Shown here: piece by piece, positions 33,486-42,159 of the stretch
How the letters are laid out: each line of letters begins with the position of its first letter
Position numbering within the stretch: position 1 is the first letter of the stretch
Assembly: GCF_051954455.1 (NCBI RefSeq)
Contig: NZ_JBQCHS010000030.1
Coordinates: forward strand, 62,001 to 126,000
Length of the DNA: 64,000 bases
Reading direction: 5' to 3'
From: Pseudolysinimonas sp051954455
GTDB lineage: Bacteria > Actinomycetota > Actinomycetes > Actinomycetales > Microbacteriaceae
Position numbers and translations under genes: made by a program
Notes under the pieces: model-generated
What the model saw: only the letters and a program-made list of their open reading frames with translations
Told to the model about the DNA's origin: nothing
The model's database searches: none

Positions 33486-34691
33486 TCAGCGGGCCAGAAG
33501 ACGGCGGAGCTCGGCGCCGACGAGCGCGTCCTCGATGAGGAACGCGTCGTGCCCGTAGGGCGAGGAGACGACGACCGGGGCGTCGCCGTCGATGTTGCCG
33601 GCGATGTGCCGGGCGATGATCTGCTGCCCGGGCACCGGGAACAGCCGGTCGCTGTCGACCCCGAGCACGAGCGTGCGCGCGGTCACGCGGGCGAGCGCCG
33701 CCGCCACGCCGCCGCGGTCGCGGCCCACGTCGTGCGAGTTCATCGCGTCCACGAGCACGAGGTAGCTGTTGGCGTCGAAGCGGCGCGTGAACTTGTTGCC
33801 GTGGAATCCGAGGTAGCTCTCGACGGCGAACACGCCGCCCCCGCCGAGCGGGCTGAGACCTGACTGCCAGGAGCGCTCGAAGCGATCGTTGAGCTCGGTC
33901 GGCGAGCGGTAGTTCAGAAGCGCCATGCGGCGGGCGAGCGCGAGGCCGCGGTGCGGGCCTCCGCCGTCGGGCGCGTCGTAGTAGGCGCCGCCGTCGAAGG
34001 CGGGATCCATCCGGATCGCCTCCGACTGCACCGAGTTCAGCGCGATCTGGTCGGCGCTGGAGATCGGGGGAGCGGCGAGCACCGCCAGCCGCTCGACGCG
34101 CTCCGGGTGCGTCACGGCCCACTCGAGGGCCTGCATCCCGCCCATCGATCCGCCGATGACGAGCGCCCAGCGCTCGATCCCGATGCGCTCGGCGAAGAGC
34201 CGCTGCGCCTCGACCTGATCGCGGATGGTCAGGTACGGGAATCGCGCGCCCCACTCCTCGCCGTCGGGCGCGATGGAGGCGGGGCCGGTGGACCCCTGGC
34301 AGCCGCCCAGCATGTTGGGCGCGACGATGAACCACTCGGCCGGGTCGAGGGGTGCGCCCGCGCCGACCATGCCGGACCACCATCCGGCCGTCGGATGCCC
34401 GGGGCCGGCGGGTCCGATGACGTGGCTGTCGCCGGTGAGCGCGTGGAGGACGAGGACCGCGTTGTCGCCGGCGGCGTTCAGCTCGCCCCAGGTCTCGTAG
34501 GCGATGACGGCGTCGGGGACGACGCCGCCGCGCTCGAGCGGCACGTCGCCGATGCCCGCGAAGAGACGGTCGCCCGCGGGATCGCCGAGGCGCCAGGCGC
34601 CGGTCGCGGGCGGGAGCGCGGCGAGGGCGCGGCGGTTGGACTCGGTGACGAACGCCGAGGGGACCGCATCCTCGGGTGTCTGCCAGTCCAC
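33486..34691 (-). CDS. metX: Homoserine O-acetyltransferase
   Basis: An alpha/beta-hydrolase-fold enzyme that acetylates homoserine at the entry to methionine synthesis. The 401 aa carry the nucleophile Ser182 in GGSMGG, the acid in VLGVDSDRLFPV and His381 in PYGHDAFL. VLHALTGDSHV and NMLGGCQGSTGP are family marks. Start GTG 34691. It lies downstream of metY on the same strand, separated by a 138-bp gap with a REP-like element. The product O-acetylhomoserine is the metY substrate. Confidence 0.96.
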   Translation of the reverse strand: MDWQTPEDAVPSAFVTESNRRALAALPPATGAWRLGDPAGDRLFAGIGDVPLERGGVVPDAVIAYETWGELNAAGDNAVLVLHALTGDSHVIGPAGPGHPTAGWWSGMVGAGAPLDPAEWFIVAPNMLGGCQGSTGPASIAPDGEEWGARFPYLTIRDQVEAQRLFAERIGIERWALVIGGSMGGMQALEWAVTHPERVERLAVLAAPPISSADQIALNSVQSEAIRMDPAFDGGAYYDAPDGGGPHRGLALARRMALLNYRSPTELNDRFERSWQSGLSPLGGGGVFAVESYLGFHGNKFTRRFDANSYLVLVDAMNSHDVGRDRGGVAAALARVTARTLVLGVDSDRLFPVPGQQIIARHIAGNIDGDAPVVVSSPYGHDAFLIEDALVGAELRRLLAR

Positions 34692-34731
34692 GGTCCCATT
34701 CTCCCGGGTGCGCCGGCCCCGTTACGCACGA

Positions 34732-34817
34732 GCGCGTCGAGCAGCCGCGAAGCGGCGTATCGAGACCCCCGCGCGGAGGGAGGTCTCGATACGCGCCTGC
34801 GGCGCTACTCGACCCGC
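34732..34817. repeat. REP-like composite palindrome, copy 3
   Basis: Inner arms GCGTATCGAGACC (34755-34767) and GGTCTCGATACGC (34782-34794) are perfect with a 14-nt loop. Outer parts (GTCGAGCAGCCGC and GGCGCTACTCGACCC) are an imperfect second pair related to copies 1 and 2. It occupies the metY-metX gap and could reduce readthrough into metX. Confidence 0.75.
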
Positions 34818-34829
34818 TGGAGTGAGGCG

Positions 34830-36149
34830 TTACGCGTTCGCGTTCGCCGCCGAGTTCGCGCGCGCGGCCGCGAAGCCGGCCTCGAGGTCCGCCTTGAGGT
34901 CCTCCACGTTCTCGAGCCCGATGGAGAGGCGCACGAGACCGGGGGTGACGCCGGTCGTGAGCTGCTGCTCCGGGGTGAGCTGCGAGTGGGTCGTGGACGC
35001 CGGGTGGATGATGAGCGAGCGCACGTCGCCGATGTTCGCCAGGTGGCTGAACAGGTTCACGCTCTCGACGAGCGTGCGGCCCGCGTCGACGCCGCCCTTC
35101 AGCTCGAAGGAGAGCACGGCGCCCACGCCCTTCGGCGCGTACCGGTTGGCGGCCGCGTACCAGGGGCTCGACGGCAGACCCGAGTAGTTGACCGAGGCGA
35201 CGTCCGGGTGGTTCTCGAGCCACTCGGCGATCGCCTGCGCGTTCTCCACGTGGCGCTCGATGCGCAGCGACAGCGTCTCGATGCCCTGGATGAGCGTGAA
35301 CGCCGAGTCGGGCGAGAGGGCGGCACCCGTGTCGCGGAGCAGCTGCACGCGCGCCTTGATGACGTAGGCGATCCCGTCGCCGAGCACGCCGGTGTAGGAG
35401 GCGCCGTGGTACGACGGGTCCGGCTCGGTGAGGCCCGGGAACTTGTCGACGTGCTGCGACCACGGGAACTTCCCGCCGTCGACGATCACGCCGGCGATGA
35501 CCGTGCCGTGGCCGCCGAGGAACTTCGTGGCCGAGTGGACGACGATGTCGGCGCCGTGCTCGAACGGACGGATGAGGTACGGCGTCGCGATCGTGTTGTC
35601 GACGATGAGCGGCAGGTCGTTCTCGTGCGCGACCCCCGCGACGGTCTCGATGTCGAGGATGTTGATCTTCGGGTTGCCGATCGTCTCGGCGAAGAACAGC
35701 TTCGTGTTCGGCCGCACCGCGCGGCGCCACTCCTCGGAGTCGTCCTGGTTCTCGACGAAGGTGACCTCGATGCCGAGCTTCGCGAGCGTGTACTTGAAGA
35801 GGTTGTAGGTGCCGCCGTAGATGGAGCTCGACGAGACGATGTGGTCGCCCGCCTGCGCGATGTTGAGCACGGCGTAGGTGATCGCCGACGAGCCGGAGGC
35901 CGTGGCGAGCGCGGCGGTGCCGCCCTCGAGCGCGGCGACGCGCTGCTCCACGACGTCCTGCGTCGGGTTCATGATGCGCGTGTAGATGTTGCCGAACTCG
36001 GCGAGCGCGAAGAGGTTCTTCGCGTGGTCGGCGCTGTTGAAGACATACGACGTCGTCTTGTAGATCGGCGTCGCGCGTGCGTTGGTGACCGGGTCGGGTG
36101 CCGCCCCGGAGTGGATCTGCTTGGTCTCGAACTTCCAGTCGTCGGCCAC
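34830..36149 (-). CDS. metY: O-acetylhomoserine sulfhydrylase
   Basis: A PLP enzyme of 439 aa that makes homocysteine from O-acetylhomoserine and sulfide (some also use O-acetylserine). Motifs: TPIYKTTSYVF, ALEGGTAALATASGSSA, FAETIGNPK, the Asp of LPLIVDNTIATPYL and the Schiff-base Lys in HSATKFLGGHG. Start GTG 36149 follows AAGG and a TTGCCG-N18-TACCTT promoter. The frame stays open upstream but codes nothing plausible. Together with metX it gives the direct sulfhydrylation route. Confidence 0.96.
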   Translation of the reverse strand: MADDWKFETKQIHSGAAPDPVTNARATPIYKTTSYVFNSADHAKNLFALAEFGNIYTRIMNPTQDVVEQRVAALEGGTAALATASGSSAITYAVLNIAQAGDHIVSSSSIYGGTYNLFKYTLAKLGIEVTFVENQDDSEEWRRAVRPNTKLFFAETIGNPKINILDIETVAGVAHENDLPLIVDNTIATPYLIRPFEHGADIVVHSATKFLGGHGTVIAGVIVDGGKFPWSQHVDKFPGLTEPDPSYHGASYTGVLGDGIAYVIKARVQLLRDTGAALSPDSAFTLIQGIETLSLRIERHVENAQAIAEWLENHPDVASVNYSGLPSSPWYAAANRYAPKGVGAVLSFELKGGVDAGRTLVESVNLFSHLANIGDVRSLIIHPASTTHSQLTPEQQLTTGVTPGLVRLSIGLENVEDLKADLEAGFAAARANSAANANA

Positions 36150-36177
36150 GATGGTCCCTTCTTCGGATTCGCGAGCC

Positions 36178-36207
36178 AAGGTACGCAGGCGGCTGGTGCG
36201 TCGGCAA
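36178..36207 (-). promoter_or_regulatory. Probable metY promoter (TTGCCG-N18-TACCTT)
   Basis: On the minus strand TTGCCG (36207-36202) and TACCTT (36183-36178) are 18 bp apart, about 28 bp before GTG 36149. The position is reasonable for a leadered transcript with AAGG as SD. Confidence 0.5.
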
Positions 36208-36247
36208 CGACGACGACACACGGCGTCACAGACGGCGTGGTCTCCGC

Positions 36248-36279
36248 TTGACACACGCGACTGCTTTCGCGAGAGTAGT
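36248..36279 (+). promoter_or_regulatory. padR -35 box and candidate PadR operator
   Basis: TTGACA (36248-36253) is a perfect -35. The 20-bp near-palindrome ACTGCTTTCGCGAGAGTAGT (36260-36279) covers the -10 region and ends 3 bp before GTG 36283; 16 of its 20 positions are symmetric around TCGCGA. Its place fits autorepression by the PadR product. Confidence 0.55.
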
Positions 36280-36282
36280 TTC

Positions 36283-36849
36283 GTGTCCAGCATCCGCCTC
36301 TACATCCTCGGTGCGCTCGCCGACGAGGGCGAGATGCACGGGCACCAGCTCCGTCAGCTGGCCGAGAAGGAGCACATCGACGAGTGGACCGAGGTCACCG
36401 TCGGCGGCCTCTACGGTGCGCTCAAGCGTCTCGCGGCCGAGGGCCTGATCGAGGAGGCGCGGACCGAGCGATCGGGCTCCTACCCGGAGCGGCTCGTGTG
36501 GCGCATCACGCGGGCGGGGAGCATCGCTCTCGCGCAGCTGCGCGAGCAGGGCCTCCGTGAGATCGTCTACCGCGCCGACCCGTTCGATCTCGCCATGAGC
36601 CGCCCCGACCTCGAGCAGGCCGACCGCATCCCCGACCTCGTCGCCGCACGACTGTCGGAGCTGCGCGCCATGCTGGCCTCCAACGAGGCCCGCGACGCCA
36701 TGATCGAGCAGTACCTCAGCCCCCTCGAGCAGCACGTGATGCAGCACAAGGCCGCCCGGCTGCGCGCCGACATCGCGTGGCTCGAGGAGCTCGTCTCCCG
36801 CTTGCCCGAATTGCTCGCCCACGAGAAGTCCCGGAAGGACGACCGATGA
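36283..36849 (+). CDS. PadR-family transcriptional regulator
   Basis: A 188-aa PadR regulator, start GTG 36283. The winged helix is YILGALADEGEMHGHQLRQL and TEVTVGGLYGALKRLAAEGL, with wing ERSGSYPERLVWRITRAG; a C-terminal coiled coil (residues 105-180) makes the dimer. PadR proteins usually repress a neighbouring efflux pump and respond to its drugs. Here it is coupled by ATGA to a DHA2 exporter, and the palindrome upstream suggests control of the whole operon. Confidence 0.92.
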   Translation: MSSIRLYILGALADEGEMHGHQLRQLAEKEHIDEWTEVTVGGLYGALKRLAAEGLIEEARTERSGSYPERLVWRITRAGSIALAQLREQGLREIVYRADPFDLAMSRPDLEQADRIPDLVAARLSELRAMLASNEARDAMIEQYLSPLEQHVMQHKAARLRADIAWLEELVSRLPELLAHEKSRKDDR

Positions 36850-38459
36850 CCGACCCGACCCCCACCCGCGCGGAGCACGCCGCCCACGGCGCCCACGCGC
36901 ATGCGCACGGCGAGCACGCGCACGCGCTCCCGCTCAGCGAGGCGCCGGTCACCCGCCGCACCTGGCTGGCCTTCGCCGTGGTGCTGCTCGGCACGTCGAT
37001 GGCGCTGCTCGACACGACGATCGTCAACGTCGCGCTGCCGGTGATCCGCACCAGCATCCACGCCGACGAGTCGACCCTGTCGTGGATCGTTTCCGGCTAC
37101 GCGCTCGCCTACGGGCTCGCGCTCATCCCCGCCGGCCGCATCGGCGACCGCCTCGGGCACAAGTGGGTCTTCGTCGTCGGCATCGCGCTCTTCACCGTCG
37201 CGAGCTTCGCGGCGGGGATGTCGCAGAGCTCCGGCGAGCTGATCGCCGCGCGGGTCGTGCAGGGCCTCGCCGGCGGCATCTTCTTCCCGCCGGTCACCGC
37301 GCTGATCCAGCTGATGTTCCCGGGGCGGGTGCGCGGGCGGGCCTTCGCCATCATGGGCGCCGTCATCGGCGTGTCCACCGCTCTCGGCCCGATCGTCGGC
37401 GGCCTGCTGATCCAGTGGCTCGGCGACGAGCACGGCTGGCGGTACATCTTCTTCGTCAACCTCCCGTTCGGCGTGATCGCGTTCGTCGCGGCGCTCCTGC
37501 TCCTGCCCGCGGGAGCCGAGGGCGGCGAGGCGAAGGGCGTCGACCTGGTCGGCTTCGTGCTGCTGGCCGGGGCGCTGACCGCGATCCTCGTCCCGCTCAT
37601 CCAGGGGCAGGACGAGGGCTGGCCGCTCTGGACGTGGCTCTCGCTCGGCGGCGGCGTCCTGCTGCTCGTGCTGTTCGCGCTCTGGGAGGTCGGGGTCGCG
37701 CGGCGTGGGCGCACGACGCCCCTGGTGCCGCCGCACCTCTTCACCCATCCGGCCTTCACGGGCGGCGTGATCCTCGCGCTCGTCTACTTCGCCGCGTTCA
37801 CCAGCATCTTCTTCACGATCTCGCTGTTCTGGCAGTCGGGTCTGCAGCACACGGCGCTCGAGTCGGGGCTCGTCTCCATCCCGTTCGCGATCGGCAGCAT
37901 CGTGGGCGCGTCGCAGTCGAACCGTCTCGCTGCGAGACTCGGTCGCACCGTGCTCATCATCGGCACCGCGCTCGTCAGCATCGGGCTCATCACGACCTGG
38001 CTGATCGTGTGGCGGGTGTCGCCTCTCGACATCACCAACTGGGAGCTGCTGCCCGGCCTCCTCGTCGCGGGCTTCGGCTCCGGCCTGTTCATCGCCCCGA
38101 ACGCGCAGTTCATCGTCGCGACCGTCGACCGACCGGAGGCGGGGGCGGCCTCCGGCGTCATCGGGACCGCCCAGCGGATCGGCGCGGCCATCGGCATCGC
38201 GGTGATCGGCTCGATCCTCTTCGGCAGCCTCCCGAGCTCGTTCGGCCCCACGAAGGCGCAGATCGCGGAGGCCGGCCAGAAGTACGGAGCACAGGGGAAG
38301 GACGCGGTGAAGGCCGCCCTCAAGACGGTGGTCGACCACAACCTGGCCCACGGCTTCGGCGCGGGTGCGGCCTGGGCCCTGTTCACGAGCGCGGTCTTCG
38401 CGATCGCCGCCTTCGTCCTCGTCTTCACGCTGCCGAAGCGGATCTCGCGCGGCTACTGA
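36846..38459 (+). CDS. DHA2-family (14-helix) MFS drug exporter with His-rich N-terminus
   Basis: A 537-aa EmrB/QacA-type exporter. TM1 carries LLGTSMALLDTTIVNVALP and loop 2-3 GRIGDRLGHKW; the motif C region is AIMGAVIGVSTALGPIVGG. Fourteen helices are expected. The first 30 residues contain seven His in an Ala/Gly/His track (HAAHGAHAHAHGEHAHA), unusual for the family and possibly metal-binding. Controlled by the adjacent PadR regulator. The substrate is unknown, likely a cationic or aromatic drug. Confidence 0.92.
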   Translation: MTDPTPTRAEHAAHGAHAHAHGEHAHALPLSEAPVTRRTWLAFAVVLLGTSMALLDTTIVNVALPVIRTSIHADESTLSWIVSGYALAYGLALIPAGRIGDRLGHKWVFVVGIALFTVASFAAGMSQSSGELIAARVVQGLAGGIFFPPVTALIQLMFPGRVRGRAFAIMGAVIGVSTALGPIVGGLLIQWLGDEHGWRYIFFVNLPFGVIAFVAALLLLPAGAEGGEAKGVDLVGFVLLAGALTAILVPLIQGQDEGWPLWTWLSLGGGVLLLVLFALWEVGVARRGRTTPLVPPHLFTHPAFTGGVILALVYFAAFTSIFFTISLFWQSGLQHTALESGLVSIPFAIGSIVGASQSNRLAARLGRTVLIIGTALVSIGLITTWLIVWRVSPLDITNWELLPGLLVAGFGSGLFIAPNAQFIVATVDRPEAGAASGVIGTAQRIGAAIGIAVIGSILFGSLPSSFGPTKAQIAEAGQKYGAQGKDAVKAALKTVVDHNLAHGFGAGAAWALFTSAVFAIAAFVLVFTLPKRISRGY

Positions 38460-38506
38460 GCCGCCGGCGACCGCGGATCAGCGGTCGCGCCCGCCCGCCC
38501 GCTGCT

Positions 38507-38690
38507 CGGTCGCCGCGCACCGGTCGCCGCGCACCGGTCGCCGTCCCGTGGTCGCCGTCCCCGTCAGAAGTTCAGGTGATCAGCGGCGATTCCGCTGTCG
38601 CTGGTCCGGACGCGCCGCGAACGACCTGAACTTTCGACGGGGATGGCGGGGATGGCGGGGACGTGCGGGGACGTGGCGGGGACGCTGCGG
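38507..38690. repeat. Tandem GC-rich repeats in the 317-bp gap after the DHA2 exporter
   Basis: The stretch 38460-38776 holds no gene. It has 14-bp units CGGTCGCCGCGCAC (38507-38520 and 38521-38534 identical, then two degenerate copies to ~38565), the inverted-repeat element at 38568-38633, then 9-10-bp GGGGATGGC/GGGGACGTGC units (38638-38690). Short stretches of open frame here look non-coding. Confidence 0.65.
38568..38633. repeat. 66-bp inverted-repeat element, copy A (AAGTTCAGGT ends)
   Basis: AAGTTCAGGT (38568-38577) and ACCTGAACTT (38624-38633) are perfect 10-bp terminal inverted repeats. The interior contains CAGCGG..CCGCTG and ends with GACGCGCCGCG. A related element lies at 61247-61310. 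It might be a small REP or MITE-like sequence. Confidence 0.6.
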
Positions 38691-38776
38691 GGCCGGCGTG
38701 CGCGGTGCCGCCCCCGCGGCGCCGGGCGGATCGCCGGGCCGGTGTGCGCCGGGCCGGGCACCGGGATCGACGCGGG

Positions 38777-39812
38777 TCAGCGGTCGCGGCGGGAGCCGGT
38801 GGGGTCGACGCGTGACGGTCCCACCGGCTCCTCCCGTCGGATGAGGAGCCACCTCGGCTTCGGCTCGACGATCGGCCGGAACACCCGGCGCACCAGCGGG
38901 CTCGACAGGGCGATGGCGATCGCGATCGACGCGAAGACCATCGTCAACAGCCAGGTCGCCGAGGCGTGATCGTCCGTGAGGATCCCGGACTCGCGGATCG
39001 GATAGAGGACGAACGAGTGCAGCAGGTAGACGTACATCGTCGCCTGCCCGAACGCCGTCCAGAACGTCTCGCTCCGCGGGATCAGCGCGAAGAATGCGGC
39101 GCTCAGGGCCGCCGCCAGCAGGATGAGCCCGAGCCGCACGAAGCCGGCCCACCACTGCTGCGCGTCCAGCCCCGAGTACGAGTCGTCGTAGAAGAACCAG
39201 TGCACGCTGAGGACGCGGAAGGCGCGGATGTTGACGACCACGGCGACGAACCACGCGGCGAAGACCACGACGGCGGCGAGCCGGAACAGCCAGACGGAGG
39301 CCTTCAGCGCCATCCACCGGTCGGCGAGCTTCCACTGCCGCAGCTGCCAGCCGAGCACGAAGAAGGGCAGGATCCCCACCGTCCGGGCGAGCGAGAGCGT
39401 CGAGTCGACGCCGGGGGAGTAGCCCACCGCGACCGACAGGACGACCGCCCAGAGCAGCGGGAACCGCAGCAGCACGAGGTACGGCATGAGGATCCGGAAC
39501 ACCGCGAGCGAGAGCAGGAACCAGAGCGTCCAGTGCGGCTGCGCGAGATCGAGGTTCGTGTCGCCCTCGAAGATCCACTGCACGCCCGACCAGATCGACT
39601 GGAAGATCACATACGGGACGACGATGTCGGTCAGCACCTTGAGCATCTGCCGCGAGCTCGGCGGCGACGCCTTCGAGAAGTGGCCGCTGATCATCGCGAA
39701 CGCGGGCATGTGGAACGGGTAGACGGACGGTGAGGAAGCGGGCGTTGTCCCAGAACGGGACGCGCACCTTCGCGGGCGCCGACGTCGGCACCGCCGGGGA
39801 GGCGATCGACAT
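38777..39812 (-). pseudogene. Acyltransferase (fucose O-acetylase-like) broken by deletion/frameshift
   Basis: A membrane O-acyltransferase-family gene. From ATG 39812 the frame reads MSIASPAVPTSAPAKVRVPF then WDNARFL, the normal family start, then loses frame. Another frame resumes at VYPFHMPAFAMISGHFSKA and continues with about nine helices to the stop. In intact relatives some 30 residues of the first helix, with the catalytic GHA histidine, come between these parts. The junction near 39720-39730 contains repeated GTC triplets (CCGTCCGTC), consistent with a short-homology deletion. It is probably inactive. Confidence 0.75.
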
Positions 39813-39817
39813 CCCCC

Positions 39818-39824
39818 TAACGTA
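39818..39824. promoter_or_regulatory. Overlapping divergent -10 elements (acyltransferase / SDR)
   Basis: TAACGTA reads TAACGT on plus (39818-39823) and TACGTT on minus (39824-39819), 7 and 6 bp from the two ATGs. It is flanked by CCCCCTA/TAGGGGG inverted arms. The two starts are only 18 bp apart. Confidence 0.5.
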
Positions 39825-39830
39825 GGGGGC

Positions 39831-40625
39831 ATGTCTCCTTCGGTCGTCGTCACGGGTGCCAGCTCCGGAATCGGGGAGGCCGCATCCCGGTTGCTCGCCG
39901 CGCACGGCTGGACGGTGCTCGGCGTCGCCCGCCGCGCGGAGCGGCTCGCGACCCTGGAGGCGGAGGCGGGCGTGATCCCGGTGGTCGCCGACGTCACCGA
40001 CCCGTGGGGCGTGCAGACGGTGGTCGACGCGGTGGGGTCCCGGCTCGGCGGCCGGCTCGACGCGCTCGTCAACAACGCGGGCGGCGCGCTCGGCCTCGAC
40101 TCGGTGGAGGATGCGGACCTCGACGACTGGCGCACGATGTTCGAGACCAACGTGCTGGGCACGCAGCGGATGATCGCCGCGCTCCTGCCCGCGCTGCGGG
40201 CGGCCGCGCGCGTCGCGTCGTCGGACGGGGGAGCGGCGCACGCCGACATCCTCGCCGTCACGTCGATCGCCGGCACGATCGCCTACGAGGGCGGCGCCGG
40301 CTACAACGCGGCGAAGTTCGCGCAGCACGCGCTCATGAAGGTGCTCCGCCTCGAGCTCGCCGGCGAGCCGCTGCGCGTCATCGAGATCGCCCCCGGCATG
40401 GTGAAGACCGACTTCTCGCTCGTGCGGTTCAAGGGCGACGCGGCGCGCGCGGACGCGGTTTACGCCGGGGTCGAGAACCCGCTCTCGGCCGACGACATCG
40501 CCGAGGCGATCGTCCACGCGCTCGAGCTGCCCGGCCACGTGAACCTCGACGAGGTGGTGATCAAGCCCGTCGCGCAGGCCGCGCCGCACAAGGTGATCAA
40601 GGCGCCGCTCGCCCCGAAGGGGTAG
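39831..40625 (+). CDS. SDR-family oxidoreductase
   Basis: A 264-aa short-chain dehydrogenase. The cofactor loop is VVTGASSGIGEAASRLLA; NNAG is intact (LVNNAGGALGLDS). The catalytic triad is S in TSIAGTIAYEG and YxxxK in YNAAKFAQHAL. The C-terminus KTDFSLVRFKGD plus VVIKP is as in YdfG-like serine dehydrogenases. NADP is likely from the Arg pair (ARRAERL). Probably leaderless. The substrate is not certain; 3-hydroxy acids such as serine are possible. Confidence 0.9.
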   Translation: MSPSVVVTGASSGIGEAASRLLAAHGWTVLGVARRAERLATLEAEAGVIPVVADVTDPWGVQTVVDAVGSRLGGRLDALVNNAGGALGLDSVEDADLDDWRTMFETNVLGTQRMIAALLPALRAAARVASSDGGAAHADILAVTSIAGTIAYEGGAGYNAAKFAQHALMKVLRLELAGEPLRVIEIAPGMVKTDFSLVRFKGDAARADAVYAGVENPLSADDIAEAIVHALELPGHVNLDEVVIKPVAQAAPHKVIKAPLAPKG

Positions 40626-40669
40626 CCGTCCGGTTCTCCGTCCGACGCGGTCCGGATCAGCGCCCGGGT

Positions 40670-42142
40670 TCAGAGGACCGGTTCGCGCTCCGGGACCTCC
40701 GGCATCGCCGCGTCGCCGAAGGCGCGCCGCGGGACCAGGAACAGCAGCGCCCCGGCGACGAGGGCGCCGGCCCCGCAGATCGTCCAGACGATGAGGTAGC
40801 TGCCGAGCCCCGCCCCCGAGGAGACGTCGCCGGAGAGCCCGGCGTGCAGGACGACGCCGAAGACGGCGGAGGCGAACGCGCCGCCGAGGGTCTTGGTCGT
40901 GTTCGTGAGCCCGGTCGCGATCCCGGACTGTCCGCGCGGGGCTGCCGCCGCGGCCGCCGACGGCAGAGCAGCGACGAGCGTGCCCGACCCGATGCCCGCG
41001 ATCACCATGTTGAGCAGCACCTGCCAGAGCGCGGCGTGCAGGGGCAGGAAGAGCAGGTAGCCGCCCGCGACGAGGAACGCCGCGACGATGAGCGCCGCCC
41101 GCGGCGAGACCCGCCGCGAGAACAGCGGGAAGAGCACGGCGCCGACGATGAGCGAGACGAGGTAGGCCCCGATGACGTAGGAGACGGAGTCCGGGTCGAG
41201 CCCCAGCCCGTAGCCGACCTTCGCCGGGTCCGCGGCCGCGAACGCCGAGAGCGGGATCTGCGCTCCGAGCACGCTGATCCCGAACAGCCCCGCGGTGAGC
41301 TGCACCGGCCACATCGTCGGCTGCTTCAGCACCCGGAGGTCGATGGCGGGGTCGCGGTGGCGCAGCTCCCACCGCCCGAACGGGAGGAGCAGTAGCAGCC
41401 CGATCGCGATCGGCACCCACACCGTCCACGAGGCGGGTCCGTTCAGCCGGAGGAAGGTCAGCCCACCGGTCACGAACAGCAGGGCGAGGGTGAGGAGGAC
41501 GAAGCCGCCGACGTCGAGCACCCGGCCCGGCACCGGCTCCGACTCGGGCACCCCGAACAGGATCGCGACGAACACGAGCGTGACGCACACCGCCGGCACG
41601 ACGAGGGTCGGCGGGATCTCGCCCCCGACCGCGGCGAACACCTTGCTGGAGGCGAGCGCGCCGAGGATCGCGCCGGCCTCGAGCGCCACGACGAGGAAGC
41701 CCGCCGCGCGCCGCGTCTGCGTCGCCCCGGTGCCGGTGCGACGCCCGCGATCGAAGATGAGCGCCACCTCGAGCGGCAGCCACACGACGTAGAAGCCCTG
41801 CAGCGCGAACGCGACGAGGTAGACCGCGAACGAGCCGCCGTTCAGCACCAGACCCCAGCTCGCGAGCGCCGTCACGGCGGTCGAGATCAGCAGGATCCGC
41901 TTGTGCCCGAACATGTCGCCGAGCTTCGCGAGCACCGGCACGACGAGAGCGGAGACGAGGAGCTGGGCGGCCTCCGTCCAGTTGTAGTCGGCCGTCGTGA
42001 CGTGCAGGCTGCTCGCGATCTGGGTGACCAGCGGCACGTAGTAGCCCTGGAGGATGCCGCTCGTGAGCTCGACGAGGAAGAGGAATCCGACGAGCTGGAA
42101 GGTGATCGCGCCCGCGCTGGGCCGCTGCGTCGACGCCGACAT
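40670..42142 (-). CDS. MFS transporter (14-helix, DHA2-like)
   Basis: A 490-aa polytopic protein. It starts MSASTQRPSAGAITFQLVGF, with TM1 FLFLVELTSGILQGYYVPLV. Loop 2-3 is LAKLGDMFGHKRILLIS, and later helices are GLFGISVLGAQIPLSAFAAA and SGIATGLTNTTKTLGGAFAS. Motif C is altered and the substrate is unknown. TAGTCT lies 6 bp before ATG 42142 (leaderless). Divergent from the alpha/beta hydrolase, it is not clearly linked in function to its neighbours. Confidence 0.88.
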   Translation of the reverse strand: MSASTQRPSAGAITFQLVGFLFLVELTSGILQGYYVPLVTQIASSLHVTTADYNWTEAAQLLVSALVVPVLAKLGDMFGHKRILLISTAVTALASWGLVLNGGSFAVYLVAFALQGFYVVWLPLEVALIFDRGRRTGTGATQTRRAAGFLVVALEAGAILGALASSKVFAAVGGEIPPTLVVPAVCVTLVFVAILFGVPESEPVPGRVLDVGGFVLLTLALLFVTGGLTFLRLNGPASWTVWVPIAIGLLLLLPFGRWELRHRDPAIDLRVLKQPTMWPVQLTAGLFGISVLGAQIPLSAFAAADPAKVGYGLGLDPDSVSYVIGAYLVSLIVGAVLFPLFSRRVSPRAALIVAAFLVAGGYLLFLPLHAALWQVLLNMVIAGIGSGTLVAALPSAAAAAAPRGQSGIATGLTNTTKTLGGAFASAVFGVVLHAGLSGDVSSGAGLGSYLIVWTICGAGALVAGALLFLVPRRAFGDAAMPEVPEREPVL

Positions 42143-42159
42143 GATCGGAGACTAGTGCC

